NCBI GenBank assembly: GCA_963818925.1
Contig: CAWFTN010000001.1
Coordinates: 2,232,001-2,296,000 of the forward strand
Direction: 5' to 3'
From: JAMXLG01 sp963818925
GTDB taxonomy: Bacteria > Vulcanimicrobiota > Vulcanimicrobiia > Vulcanimicrobiales > Vulcanimicrobiaceae
Length of the DNA: 64,000 bases
The notes under the pieces were generated by a model. The model did not search any database. It saw only the letters and a list, made by a program, of their open reading frames with translations, and was not told where the DNA came from. Numbering within the stretch: the stretch's first letter is position 1; the number at the start of each line of letters is the position of its first letter. A program made the translations under genes and the position numbers. Positions 26,088 to 35,829 of the stretch are shown here, one piece after another.

Positions 26088-27385
26088 CGCCGCAATCGGC
26101 GTTCTTTGTGCTCGCTGCAGTACGGGCGGGAGCCGAAGAACCGGTACGCGCGCTTCTCGAGACGATGAACGCGTCGCCCGGTCATGCAGATCCGCAGAAC
26201 GCGATCGTTCCGTTCGGAACGTTTGCCGAGCTTCATTTTGCGCGAGTCTGTCTCATCGACGATCCCACGACCGGCGACGTGGCGGCATATGGCATATCGC
26301 CGCGCACATATCCGACGTATCTGGCCTTCCTCGGCGACGTCGACGGTGACGCGTGCGACTTTCTCGCGCAACTCGCGGATCGCGCAAGCAACGGCGTGCG
26401 ACGCCTCTTTGAACACTGCGAAGGTTTTTCAAGCAGCACCGATCCGCTGCGCTACATGAACGACCACAACCTTCGGTCGTCGGCGCTCTACGGAAACTGG
26501 AAAGGACGCACGATGCTCCAGGTGCGCGAGGAAGCCGCGTTGCAGTCCGCGGTGAGCTCATATCTCGATGCGCACGCCGACACGCTCGTCAACGCGGATC
26601 CGGAAAAACTGCACGCGGTGCTGCGGAATTTTCTGAGCGACGAGATTGCTTCGGCGCGGCTCACGATGACGCCGGCACCGCCGACCCGCATCGGCTGGTG
26701 GATACAAGATCTCGCCGCTACGATCGCCTTCCCGCTCGTACTGATCGTGCTCTCGCCGATCTTACTCGTCGCCGGCATCGTACTGCTCGTGCTCGTTCGG
26801 ATCCAGGAGGCTCGCGATCCTGAGATCTGCCCGCGTCCCGCTCAGCAGCAGCGTGCACCGATCGAGCACACCGAAGACCGTGACGTGACGAACGCGTTCA
26901 CCGCGCTCGGAAGTCTGAAGCCCGGACCGGTACGGCGGTTGATCAGCATGTTCGGTCTCCAGCTGCTCGATTATGCGTCGCAGCACATTTACACCAAAGG
27001 GCGACTCGCGCGCGTGCGAACGATTCATTTCGCGCGATGGGTCTGGCTCGACGGCGGTCAGCGCTTGATTTTTTTGAGCAACTATGACGGCAGCCTCGAA
27101 AGCTATATGGACGACTTCATCAACAAAGCCGGTTTCGGGCTGAACTTCGTCTTCAGCAACGGCATCGGCTATCCGCGCACACGCTGGCTGGTGGCCGACG
27201 GGTCGAAAGACGAAGAGAAGTTCAAGAACTTTTTGCGCCGTCACGAAATTGAAACGCAAGTCTGGTACAACGCGCATCCGGGTTTAACGGCCATTGATCT
27301 CGACCGGAACTCGCGCATTCGCAACGGACTTGAATCACGCTCTCTCACACCGGGGCAAGCACGGGAATGGGCAGCACTTCTGTAG
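26084..27385 (+). CDS. Membrane-anchored protein with two related ferredoxin-like domains, function unknown
   Basis: A 433-aa protein. Residues 1-125 and about 290-410 look like repeats of one another: TFAELHFARVCLID with YLAFLGDVDG in the first, RTIHFARWVWLDGG with LIFLSNYDGSLESY in the second. Both resemble the ferredoxin-like half domains of DyP/chlorite-dismutase-type folds. Between them lies one long hydrophobic segment (about 205-240, FPLVLIVLSPILLVAGIVLL). No heme ligand motif is recognised. The start overlaps the previous gene by four bases, and its end overlaps the DyP gene by 19 bases, so the proteins are probably made together and may form a complex. Confidence 0.68.
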   Translation: MTPQSAFFVLAAVRAGAEEPVRALLETMNASPGHADPQNAIVPFGTFAELHFARVCLIDDPTTGDVAAYGISPRTYPTYLAFLGDVDGDACDFLAQLADRASNGVRRLFEHCEGFSSSTDPLRYMNDHNLRSSALYGNWKGRTMLQVREEAALQSAVSSYLDAHADTLVNADPEKLHAVLRNFLSDEIASARLTMTPAPPTRIGWWIQDLAATIAFPLVLIVLSPILLVAGIVLLVLVRIQEARDPEICPRPAQQQRAPIEHTEDRDVTNAFTALGSLKPGPVRRLISMFGLQLLDYASQHIYTKGRLARVRTIHFARWVWLDGGQRLIFLSNYDGSLESYMDDFINKAGFGLNFVFSNGIGYPRTRWLVADGSKDEEKFKNFLRRHEIETQVWYNAHPGLTAIDLDRNSRIRNGLESRSLTPGQAREWAALL

Positions 27386-28839
27386 CGCGCGCCGTTGACT
27401 TCGCCGATGTGCAGGGACTCGTGCGCTACGGGCACGGTCGCCTTACCGACGCGTGCTACCTACTGCTGCGTATCAAAGACGCGAAAACGGCGCGCGAGTG
27501 CATCCGCGCGGTCCCGGTTGCAAACGCCGTTGAAGTGACCGATCCGCCGTCAACGGCAATACAACTTGCCTTTACCGCTGCCGGCATGCGCGCTCTCGGC
27601 GTTCGCGACGATATTATTGCCGGTTTCTCAGCCGAGTTCGTCGCGGGCGTCGCCGCCGACGCGAACCGCTCTCGACGTTTAGGCGACGCCGGCGCCAACG
27701 ATCCCTCGAATTGGGCGTGGGGAACGGGCAATCGCGAACCACACATACTCGTCGCGCTCTTCGCACTTCCCGGTGCGCTCGGGTCGTTACGCGCATCCGT
27801 GCAACGTCCCGGGTGGAGCGAAGCTTTCGACGAAATTGCATGTCTCGACACCTCGGATCTTCACGGCCTAGAACAGTTCGGGTTCACCGACGGCATTAGC
27901 CAGCCGGCCATCGATTGGGAACGCATCCGCGAATTGCGCGGCGACAAACCAAACTATGGGAACACGATCGCGCTCGGCGAGGTTCTCCTCGGCTATCCGA
28001 ACGAGTACGGAAAATATACGGAACGGCCGCTCCTACATGACGACGAATCGACGCGCGACCTGGAGCCGGCTGAGGACGACGAAAGCAAACGCGACCTCGG
28101 ACGCAACGGAACGTATCTCGTCATACGCGATCTCCGGCAAGACGTTCGTGGTTTCTGGCAATTCATCGATCGCGAGAGCGGGCGTTTGGGCATCAGCGCG
28201 GACGAACTCGGCGCCATGCTCGTCGGCCGGCGCCGCAACGGCGACCCGCTCGTTCCATCTGCAGAAACGTCGCAAAATGCATTTACCTATGGCGACGATC
28301 CGAACGGAATACAGTGTCCCGCGGCGGCGCACATTCGACGCGCGAATCCGCGCAATGCGGATTTCCCGTCGGTGCCTCGCGGGCCGATCGCGACGCTGTT
28401 GCAGATGCTCGGCTTTCGCCGCGCGGAATTTCAGGACGACCTCATCTCTTCTACGCGATTTCATCGCATCATACGGCGAGGACGTGAATACGGACCGCCG
28501 CTGACGCCGGATGATGCGCAAAACGCGGCGCCCGCCGGCGATCCTCCACGCGGTTTGCGTTTCGTCTGTCTGAACGCGAACATCGAGCGACAGTTCGAGT
28601 TCCTTCAGAATGCGTGGCTCATGAATGAGAAGTTCAACGGCTTGCCCGGCGAGAGCGATCCGCTGCTCGGCAACCCGGCGGCTTCATCGGGCAACGGGCA
28701 AACGCGCAGTTTTGTCATTTGCCGCAATGGCGGCACGCGCACGCGTATATCGGCGCTTCCGCAGCTCGTATCCGTCACGGGCGGAGCATATTTCTTCCTA
28801 CCCGGTCTTCGAGCGCTACGCTTTCTCGCTTCGGGGTGA
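27367..28839 (+). CDS. DyP-type peroxidase family protein
   Basis: A 490-aa heme peroxidase, using hydrogen peroxide or organic peroxides to oxidise bulky substrates. The family signature GxxDG appears as GFTDG (172-176), with Asp175 as distal acid. The proximal heme ligand is His322 in CPAAAHIRRANPRN. An inserted acidic region (about 215-245) is longer than in many members. There is no signal peptide, so it acts in the cytoplasm unless carried by another protein. It overlaps the preceding gene by 19 bases and is followed after 4 bases by the diheme lipoprotein, which would act outside. Confidence 0.88.
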   Translation: MGSTSVARAVDFADVQGLVRYGHGRLTDACYLLLRIKDAKTARECIRAVPVANAVEVTDPPSTAIQLAFTAAGMRALGVRDDIIAGFSAEFVAGVAADANRSRRLGDAGANDPSNWAWGTGNREPHILVALFALPGALGSLRASVQRPGWSEAFDEIACLDTSDLHGLEQFGFTDGISQPAIDWERIRELRGDKPNYGNTIALGEVLLGYPNEYGKYTERPLLHDDESTRDLEPAEDDESKRDLGRNGTYLVIRDLRQDVRGFWQFIDRESGRLGISADELGAMLVGRRRNGDPLVPSAETSQNAFTYGDDPNGIQCPAAAHIRRANPRNADFPSVPRGPIATLLQMLGFRRAEFQDDLISSTRFHRIIRRGREYGPPLTPDDAQNAAPAGDPPRGLRFVCLNANIERQFEFLQNAWLMNEKFNGLPGESDPLLGNPAASSGNGQTRSFVICRNGGTRTRISALPQLVSVTGGAYFFLPGLRALRFLASG

Positions 28840-28843
28840 TTCC

Positions 28844-31306
28844 ATGAAGAACCGCACCGTCGTTCTCGCACTCGCCATGCTCTTCGCGTCGCTGCCGGCT
28901 TGCCAAAACCGCACGGTGTCCGATGAAGCGCGGCTCGCCGGACGAGCACCCGAGACGTTTCCCGCGGCCACGGAAGACTACTTCCACGACATGGACGGCG
29001 CCATCACGCTCTCTCCGCAAGAGATCGCGGGCCGGGATACATGGATCGTATGGACCGGCGGAAACGATCGCTTTTGGGACAAGTTGAGTACGATCAGTTT
29101 CGGCAATCTCGATTTGCTAAAAACGATCTCGTCGTATCCGACACTGAAAACGAATCGCGACAATCGCTGGGAACGCCTGGGTCTCGTCAACGAACCGTGC
29201 TTCGAGAAAGCAACAGCGCCGAATCCCGACCGCTATGGATTGTGGGTCGACGTGCGTTCAAAAGATTGTTCGTCCGATCCGTTCGAAGACGAAAAAAGGT
29301 ATCCGGGCGTCGCGATTGGTGCGCGTGGAAAAACCATGCCGCTCGGGTCGTACTACGGATATGCAAGCGGCGTCGTCGGGTTGCGGCTTTTTCCTAATCC
29401 GAACTTCGATGAGAAAGCAGCAAAAGCGTGGGATCCCGTGCGCTATTACACCGATCCGTCGTACTACGAGAACAAGGATTTGGTGAAACCGTATCGTGTC
29501 GGTATGTCGTGCGGATTTTGCCATGTCGGCCCGAGTCCCGTAAATCCGCCGGCGGATCCCGAACATCCGCAATGGGCCAATCTCAGTTCGACGGTCGGCG
29601 CACAGTATATGTGGGCGGATCGCATCTTTTCCTGGCAAGAACGAGACAGCAGTTTCATCCGCGAACTGTTCACGTCGTGGAGACCGGGCACGCTCGATAC
29701 GTCGCTCGTCTCGACGGATAATATCAATAATCCGCGCACCATGAACGCCGTTTACGACATCTTTTCGCGTCTCGGCGATGCGCGCCGATGGGGGCGCGAA
29801 ACGATCGCCGGCGGCGAACTCTATAACAAACAGTTCAACGACTATACGAATGCGCCGGACTTTTCGGTGTTCTTCCAAGCGCCTAATACGGTGATGACGG
29901 CGCGCGTGCTCAAAGACGGAGCCGACTCGGTCGGCGTTCTCGGCGCGCTCAACCGCGTGTTCATCAATATCGGCACCGACAGCGAGGAGTGGCTGCAACA
30001 TTTCAATCCGGTCGTCGGCGGAAAGCCGATCTCCCCGATCACGATTGAAAGTGCGCGCGCGAACTCATCCGCTTTTGCTGCGACCGAGAACCAGACGTTC
30101 AATATGGCGCTGTTTTTGATCAAGGCGAGCGAACGGCTCGACCACTTGCGAGATGCGCCGGGCGGCCCCAAATATCTCATGACAAACGACGGGCAACTCG
30201 AGCGCGGAAAAGTCGTGTTCGCCGAAAACTGCGCGCGCTGCCATTCGAGCAAACAGCCGGAAGCGATGGCGGGCCTCGATCCGGACGGCTGTGCCGGCCC
30301 GCAGTACCTGGACTGCTTCAAGAAGTATTGGACTTGGACGCAAACCGACGACTATAAAATGCAGATGCGCAAGATCGTCCAAGATCCGACCTTCCTGCAA
30401 AACAACTATCTGTCGACGGACCTACGCATTCCCGTTACGCTGCTGCATACGAATGCGTGCAGCCCGCTTGCGACGAACGCGATCGCCGGCAACATTTGGG
30501 ATAACTACTCGTCGCTTTCGTACAAGAGTCTGCCTTCCGCCGGAACGATCACGTGGTACGACCCCTACACCGGCGCCCCGCATACGTACGACCTGCCGGC
30601 GGGCGGCCGCGGCTACACGCGCGTTCCGTCGCTCATCGCACTCTGGTCGACGGCACCGTTTCTTTTGAATAACAGCGTCGGACCATTCGATCCCGACCCG
30701 TCGGTCGATGCGCGCATGCGCGTGTTCGAAGCGTCAATCGAACAGATGTTGTGGCCCGAACGCCGCGAACACGACACGCTCCTTGCCGGGAAGATACCGG
30801 GGAAGATCGATCGCACCACGCAGACGACGTACCTCACGATCGAAAAGGGCTATTTGCCGGACCTCGTTCAGAACAACATCGGCGTGATTAAAACACTCGT
30901 TCCGAATGCCTTTCCGCAAGGGTCGGACTCGGAGCTCGCCATCGGTCCGATTCCGGCCGGCACTCCTGTCGGCCTACTCGCAAACATTCGTCTGCTCTCC
31001 GAAGATTTACAAGGCGTGCAGTTCCTCGAGTATGAGTCGAACAAAATTGGCGCCGTTACCGGTGTGCTGGTGGACCTGCTGAGATTACCGCATGATGCAT
31101 CCGACGATCAAGCGCGAAGTGTCTTCGCCGGCGTCTATCCGAAGCTACTTGCAATCAGTAAATGCCCCGATTTAGTCGTGAATCGCGGACACTATTTCGG
31201 AACGGGCTACGTGGAACCGGCGGCGGTAGACAACGGCATGGCGGTCGGTCCGGATTTGAGCGACGACGATAAACGCGCACTCATCGAGTTCCTGAAGACG
31301 TTCTAA
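28844..31306 (+). CDS. Diheme c-type cytochrome lipoprotein, RoxA/MauG-like
   Basis: An 820-aa lipoprotein. The frame is open from 28625, but the ATG at 28844 starts a lipobox signal (MLFASLPAC|QN). Two covalent heme sites are seen: CGFCH (223-227) and CARCH (463-467). After the second site, SLIALWSTAPFLLNNSVG matches the segment found in RoxA-type rubber oxygenases and diheme peroxidases near the active heme. Length and spacing are greater than in MauG or CcpA and closer to RoxA-like oxygenases. It probably oxidises a hydrophobic or polymer substrate at the cell surface. Fourth gene of the seven-gene operon, 2 bases before the catalase-like gene. Confidence 0.82.
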   Translation: MKNRTVVLALAMLFASLPACQNRTVSDEARLAGRAPETFPAATEDYFHDMDGAITLSPQEIAGRDTWIVWTGGNDRFWDKLSTISFGNLDLLKTISSYPTLKTNRDNRWERLGLVNEPCFEKATAPNPDRYGLWVDVRSKDCSSDPFEDEKRYPGVAIGARGKTMPLGSYYGYASGVVGLRLFPNPNFDEKAAKAWDPVRYYTDPSYYENKDLVKPYRVGMSCGFCHVGPSPVNPPADPEHPQWANLSSTVGAQYMWADRIFSWQERDSSFIRELFTSWRPGTLDTSLVSTDNINNPRTMNAVYDIFSRLGDARRWGRETIAGGELYNKQFNDYTNAPDFSVFFQAPNTVMTARVLKDGADSVGVLGALNRVFINIGTDSEEWLQHFNPVVGGKPISPITIESARANSSAFAATENQTFNMALFLIKASERLDHLRDAPGGPKYLMTNDGQLERGKVVFAENCARCHSSKQPEAMAGLDPDGCAGPQYLDCFKKYWTWTQTDDYKMQMRKIVQDPTFLQNNYLSTDLRIPVTLLHTNACSPLATNAIAGNIWDNYSSLSYKSLPSAGTITWYDPYTGAPHTYDLPAGGRGYTRVPSLIALWSTAPFLLNNSVGPFDPDPSVDARMRVFEASIEQMLWPERREHDTLLAGKIPGKIDRTTQTTYLTIEKGYLPDLVQNNIGVIKTLVPNAFPQGSDSELAIGPIPAGTPVGLLANIRLLSEDLQGVQFLEYESNKIGAVTGVLVDLLRLPHDASDDQARSVFAGVYPKLLAISKCPDLVVNRGHYFGTGYVEPAAVDNGMAVGPDLSDDDKRALIEFLKTF

Positions 31307-31308
31307 CG

Positions 31309-32508
31309 ATGGATCGAGGAAACGTTCTCGCGGTAAAACAGCTCGTCCACGAGACGTTCTTGTCGCTGCTCCATTTCGAGCGGCGTTTCGATCCCTTCTT
31401 CCGTCCCGCAGCGGATGCAATCTTTCGGGAGCCGAGCGCAGCGATTCTCCAATGGCTGATCAACCTTCCACGCCGCAATGACGGATTGCAACTCGCAGAG
31501 GAACGCGAACTCGACGGCGAGAGTGAGTTCCTCGACTCGATCGTCATCGACATGGGCACGTACATGCGAACCCATTGGCAACCCGGCAATTATCAGCGCG
31601 CGGGTAACACGAAGACGCATGGCATCGTTCGTGCAGAATTTATCGTACACGGCGGACTACCGCCGCATCTACGCCACGGTATTTTCGCGGAGCCAAAAAC
31701 ATATAAAGCGTACGTTCGGTTTTCCGGGCCAGGCCCGGATTGGCCGGCCGACATCGACGACGTCGGCTTCATGAGTTGCACGGTCAAACTCATGGGCGTC
31801 CCCGGCGCGAAGATTTTTCCCGACGAAAAATACACGCAAGATTTTCTGTCCGTGACGACGCCGACATTCGTTACGCCCGACGTTCGTGCGAACTCGCAAC
31901 TGCAACGTGAGCTGCGGGACAGCACGGAGTTCTTCTATTTTTGCAACTTCAGCGAGCCGCACATTCTGGACGCGCTAATGCAGGGTCTATGGAACAAGAC
32001 GCAATCGAGTCCGCTCGAAGCGCAATATTGGAGTTGCACGCCGTACTTGCTCGGGGAAGGGCAAGCGATGCAATACTCGATTCGTTCGACGCTGAAAACA
32101 CGCACGCGGATCCCGAACCTGCCGTTTCGCCCGCCGCCGAATTACCTGCGCGACGCTATGACGTCGATGCTCGCGAAGCAAGACGTCGATCTCGATTTCT
32201 TGATTCAGGTTCAAACGGACGCGCATCGCATGCCGATCGAAAACGCGGCCGTCCGCTGGCCGCTGCGGCTGTCGCCATACGTGCAGGCCGCGACCATACA
32301 CATTCCAAGCCAACACTTCGATTCACCCAAGCAGCTAGCGTTTGCGGACGTTTTACGCTATAGCCCGTGGCACTGCATTCCAGAGCATCGTCCGCTCGGA
32401 AATCAGAACCGCGTGCGATGGCGGATGTACAGCGAGCTTTCGAAATTGCGTCAAAAGATGAACGACGTCAGCCACTACGAGCCGACGGGCGACGAGCAAT
32501 TTGACTGA
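31309..32508 (+). CDS. Catalase-family heme protein
   Basis: A 399-aa catalase-related protein without signal peptide. The distal His is in TKTHGIVRAEF, followed by HGGLPPHLRHGIF and YVRFSGPG, as in the SrpA / minicatalase group. Near the end RVRWRMYSELSKLR holds the RxxxY proximal ligand motif. About 90 extra residues precede the catalase core. Relatives include both catalases and catalase-like allene oxide synthases or peroxygenases that use fatty-acid hydroperoxides. Its place between a diheme oxygenase-like protein and a GMC flavoprotein suggests peroxide removal or lipid peroxide conversion. Confidence 0.85.
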   Translation: MDRGNVLAVKQLVHETFLSLLHFERRFDPFFRPAADAIFREPSAAILQWLINLPRRNDGLQLAEERELDGESEFLDSIVIDMGTYMRTHWQPGNYQRAGNTKTHGIVRAEFIVHGGLPPHLRHGIFAEPKTYKAYVRFSGPGPDWPADIDDVGFMSCTVKLMGVPGAKIFPDEKYTQDFLSVTTPTFVTPDVRANSQLQRELRDSTEFFYFCNFSEPHILDALMQGLWNKTQSSPLEAQYWSCTPYLLGEGQAMQYSIRSTLKTRTRIPNLPFRPPPNYLRDAMTSMLAKQDVDLDFLIQVQTDAHRMPIENAAVRWPLRLSPYVQAATIHIPSQHFDSPKQLAFADVLRYSPWHCIPEHRPLGNQNRVRWRMYSELSKLRQKMNDVSHYEPTGDEQFD

Positions 32509-32512
32509 CGCC

Positions 32513-34342
32513 ATGTACGACTACGTGGTTATCGGTTCCGGCGCGGGCGGCGGAACGGTCGCGGCGCGCCTCGCGGAGGAGGGCGCGTCGGTGCTCGTAC
32601 TGGAGGCGGGCGGTGACCCGCGCGAGTTACACGGCGGCGATCCATCGCATCCGGACGGGAACTGCCTTCCCGACGACTACGATGTTCCCGCGTTCCATCC
32701 GCTCGGATGTGAGAACGACGCGATGAAGTGGGAGTTCTTCGTTCGTCACTATGCGGACGACGCGATGCAACGGCTTGACGAGAAGTACTGTGCGCAGAGG
32801 GACGGCGTGCTGTATCCTCGCGCGGGAACGCTCGGCGGGTGCACGGCGCACAACGCGATGATCTGCGTCTATCCGCATAACGAAGACTGGGCGTACATCG
32901 CGCAACTAACAGACGATCCATCGTGGTCGCCCGAGCACATGCGCTCGTATTTTGAACGGGTCGAGCGCTGCACGTACCGCTTCGATCAGTGGCTCTCACA
33001 CCTTGCCGGATATAACCCCTCGCGACACGGCTTCAACGGATGGCTGAATGTCGAATTGCCGCGGCTTCAGGCATCGGCATTCTTCGAAACGCTTGCACCC
33101 CTGTTACCGGAACTGGTTGCGGAGTTCGCACTCGACGGCGACAAGTTGAAAACACTGCGCTGGTTATCGCAAGCGGGACTCGATGCGAACGACTGGCAGC
33201 GCGTAATGGAGAATGCCGCCGGCCTCTGTTCCGTCCCGTTAACAACAGCACGCCACCGTCGCGTTGGTACGCGCGAGCGGCTCCTCGACGTTGCACGCCG
33301 GCATCCCGACCGCCTGACGATTCAATTGCACTCGCTCGCGGTGAAGGTACTGTTCGACGAACGCAAGCGCACCATCGGCGTTGAGTACCTGCGAGGCGAA
33401 AATCTCTATCGCGCCGGGCTGCGTAACGGATCGACCGGAACGCGCGAAACGGCCCGCGCGCGATGCGAAGTCATCCTTGCCGGGGGTGCGTTCAATACGC
33501 CGCAGCTGTTGATGCTCTCCGGTATCGGACCGGCGACCCATCTTGCGTCGAAAAACGTACCCGTCCTCGTCGATGCACCGGGCGTCGGGAGCAATCTGCA
33601 GGATCGCTACGAAATCGCCGTGGTCAACCGGCTGTGCGAACCGTGGAAATTTTTCTCTGCCGCAACGTTCGCGCGCGGCGATCCGCAGTACGAAGATTGG
33701 AGCGCATCCGAGCCGTTCGGTATCTACACGACAAACGGGTCGGCTCTCTCGATCGTGCAGAAGTCCTCCGTCGCGAACGGCATTCCGGACCTCTTTTGCA
33801 TGTCGCTTCTCGCCGACTTTCACGGCTACTATCCGAACTTCTCGTATGCGACGACACACCGCTTTGATTATCTGACGTGGGTCGTGCTCAAGGCACACAC
33901 GCGCAATCGGGCCGGCACCGTCCGGCTGCGTTCGAGCGATCCATACGAGCCGCCGGAGATTCAGTTCAACTATTTTCATGATGGCGGCGACGATGATCTT
34001 CAGGCGCTCGTCGAGGGCGTAACGTACGTTCGCAAACTCGGAAAGCTGCTGTGCGACGCGGGCATCGCAACCGAAGAATTGCCCGGCGAGAAGGTTCGAA
34101 CGGCCGACGAGGTTGCGACATATATCCGTAATAACGCATGGGGCCACCATGCGTCGTGTTCCTGTCCGATCGGCGATGTCGTAACCGGCGATTTCGCCGT
34201 GAACGGCGTTCAAGGTCTACGTGTTGTCGACGCGTCGGTCTTTCCGCGGATTCCCGGCTTCTTTATTGCGAGTGCGATCTACATGATCGCGGAGAAAGCC
34301 GCCGACGTCATCCTTGCCTCTCGCGCTGCCCGAGGAGAATAG
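32513..34342 (+). CDS. GMC-family FAD-dependent oxidoreductase
   Basis: A 609-aa flavoprotein oxidising alcohols to aldehydes or ketones, possibly passing electrons to oxygen or a cytochrome. The ATG at 32513 is used (a TTG lies 12 bases upstream). The FAD dinucleotide fold is GSGAGGGTVAARL with Glu in LVLEAGGD; GMC signature 1 is near GGCTAHNAMI and signature 2 is GAFNTPQLLMLSGIGP. The active-site histidine region is GHHASCSCPIGD. No signal peptide. If it makes hydrogen peroxide, the neighbouring peroxidase and catalase-like proteins would use it; this link is inferred from the operon. Confidence 0.9.
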   Translation: MYDYVVIGSGAGGGTVAARLAEEGASVLVLEAGGDPRELHGGDPSHPDGNCLPDDYDVPAFHPLGCENDAMKWEFFVRHYADDAMQRLDEKYCAQRDGVLYPRAGTLGGCTAHNAMICVYPHNEDWAYIAQLTDDPSWSPEHMRSYFERVERCTYRFDQWLSHLAGYNPSRHGFNGWLNVELPRLQASAFFETLAPLLPELVAEFALDGDKLKTLRWLSQAGLDANDWQRVMENAAGLCSVPLTTARHRRVGTRERLLDVARRHPDRLTIQLHSLAVKVLFDERKRTIGVEYLRGENLYRAGLRNGSTGTRETARARCEVILAGGAFNTPQLLMLSGIGPATHLASKNVPVLVDAPGVGSNLQDRYEIAVVNRLCEPWKFFSAATFARGDPQYEDWSASEPFGIYTTNGSALSIVQKSSVANGIPDLFCMSLLADFHGYYPNFSYATTHRFDYLTWVVLKAHTRNRAGTVRLRSSDPYEPPEIQFNYFHDGGDDDLQALVEGVTYVRKLGKLLCDAGIATEELPGEKVRTADEVATYIRNNAWGHHASCSCPIGDVVTGDFAVNGVQGLRVVDASVFPRIPGFFIASAIYMIAEKAADVILASRAARGE

Positions 34343-34344
34343 CC

Positions 34345-35829
34345 ATGCCTTCAGTCGTTCTCGTTCATGGATATAGCGAAACATCGCTCGGCGCGTATCA
34401 CAACATTCCACAGCTCTTGAGCCAAGCCGGATTCGATTCGGTCGTCCTCTCCGCGTTCAACTCTCTCGACGATTTCGTGACGATCGATGATCTCGCGACC
34501 GCGCTCGAACTGCGCGTTCGCGATTTAGAAGCGTCGGGTTTCAACGTGCGAGACTCCGCCTTTATCTGTCATTCGACCGGCGCGCTCATCACCCGCCGCT
34601 GGCTGCTCAACCGTTGCGCCGCAGCCGGTACGCCGAGCAAGGCAGTCGTCCCGACGCGACTCATAACGGTGGCCGGCGCAAATCACGGATCGAGTCTCGC
34701 CGAGATGGGGAAAACGCCGTTAGGCTATTTGGAGAAGCTCGTGCTCAAACACGTGCTTGCCGTGGGCAAGCACGTCCTGACGGATCTCGAGTACGGCAGC
34801 GATTTCATTCGAACGCTGAACGCCGACTGGATGCGAGCGTGGAACGACGAGGCAGACCCGTTGTGGCAGCGCGTTCTATCGTTCAGCATGGGCGGAGATT
34901 TTGTCGGCAACAATGCCGCAGTGAAACTTTTTTGGGCGAGTTGCGAAGACGGAAGCGACAACACCGTTCGCATCAGCGGGGCGAATCTCAATTACACGAT
35001 TCTGGAAGCCAATCCGAACGACGATCCGCCCACGATTGTGCCGACGGTCCTCAAGCAACGCGCTCCGCACTTGATTCTCCATGGATATTCTCACTTCGAT
35101 ACGGACACCGGCATCTTGAGTGCAGCGACGTCGGCGGACACGGCGTTTCAGGCGTTGTTGACTGCTTTAAAAACCGACGTGACGGGCTACCCCGCGCTTG
35201 CCGATACGTGGGCAACTGCAAATGCCACGTGGACCGCTGGGAATGCAGCGCACGCGAATTCAACCATCGTCTTCGACATACGCAATCAGTTCCGCGTGAG
35301 CGTTGACGATTGCATGATCGCATTTTGGGACGAAGCGGACCTCAAGGTGGATCCGCGCGATGTTCAGCTCGCCGCTCAGCGAACCGCGTTACCGGATTAC
35401 GCGCCGCCCGCCGCGGAAACGGCGGAAGAGCGCGCGATTCGTGAATCGGTGATCACGGCGTCGCTCAGTTCCTCGAACGCAATCATGCCGCACTCGCCGA
35501 TCCACAACACGGTCGCGCAAGGGGCGTACTCGTTTTATCTTAACTACCCCACATGGGTTGGTGACGGCAATCGCCACCACGCGGTCTACATCGAAGCGGT
35601 GAGCGATTCACAGTTCATCCTCTATCGGCCGACGATCTACCGCCCGTCGATCGACATCAACCGGTTGATTCAACCGAATCAGTTCACGTATGCGAATATC
35701 ACGCTAAACCGCAACCCGGATAGCGAGTTCGCGCTCTACCGATGGGCGCCCGCGCTGACGGTTCAAGTCCTGGAAAACGCGGTGTGGCCGCCGTTCCCAA
35801 ATCTTCCCGAGCGCATACCGCATCAATGA
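34345..35829 (+). CDS. Lipase-like alpha/beta hydrolase with C-terminal extension
   Basis: A 494-aa protein starting two bases after the GMC gene. The oxyanion strand VVLVHGYSET begins near residue 4 and the nucleophile elbow is CHSTG (Ser77). An Asp and the His in LHGYSHFDTD (about 250) could complete the triad. Residues 340-494 form a separate domain of unknown type, beta-rich at the end. No signal peptide. Last gene of the operon; it overlaps the convergent aldo/keto reductase gene by 7 bases. It could release or modify acyl substrates for the oxidases upstream. Confidence 0.78.
   Translation: MPSVVLVHGYSETSLGAYHNIPQLLSQAGFDSVVLSAFNSLDDFVTIDDLATALELRVRDLEASGFNVRDSAFICHSTGALITRRWLLNRCAAAGTPSKAVVPTRLITVAGANHGSSLAEMGKTPLGYLEKLVLKHVLAVGKHVLTDLEYGSDFIRTLNADWMRAWNDEADPLWQRVLSFSMGGDFVGNNAAVKLFWASCEDGSDNTVRISGANLNYTILEANPNDDPPTIVPTVLKQRAPHLILHGYSHFDTDTGILSAATSADTAFQALLTALKTDVTGYPALADTWATANATWTAGNAAHANSTIVFDIRNQFRVSVDDCMIAFWDEADLKVDPRDVQLAAQRTALPDYAPPAAETAEERAIRESVITASLSSSNAIMPHSPIHNTVAQGAYSFYLNYPTWVGDGNRHHAVYIEAVSDSQFILYRPTIYRPSIDINRLIQPNQFTYANITLNRNPDSEFALYRWAPALTVQVLENAVWPPFPNLPERIPHQ

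Noticed and set aside
32529..32999. Long arginine-rich minus-strand frames opposite the GMC oxidoreductase and similar frames elsewhere
   Set aside because: High-GC genes produce open antisense frames; composition is R/S/A-rich and no domain is present.
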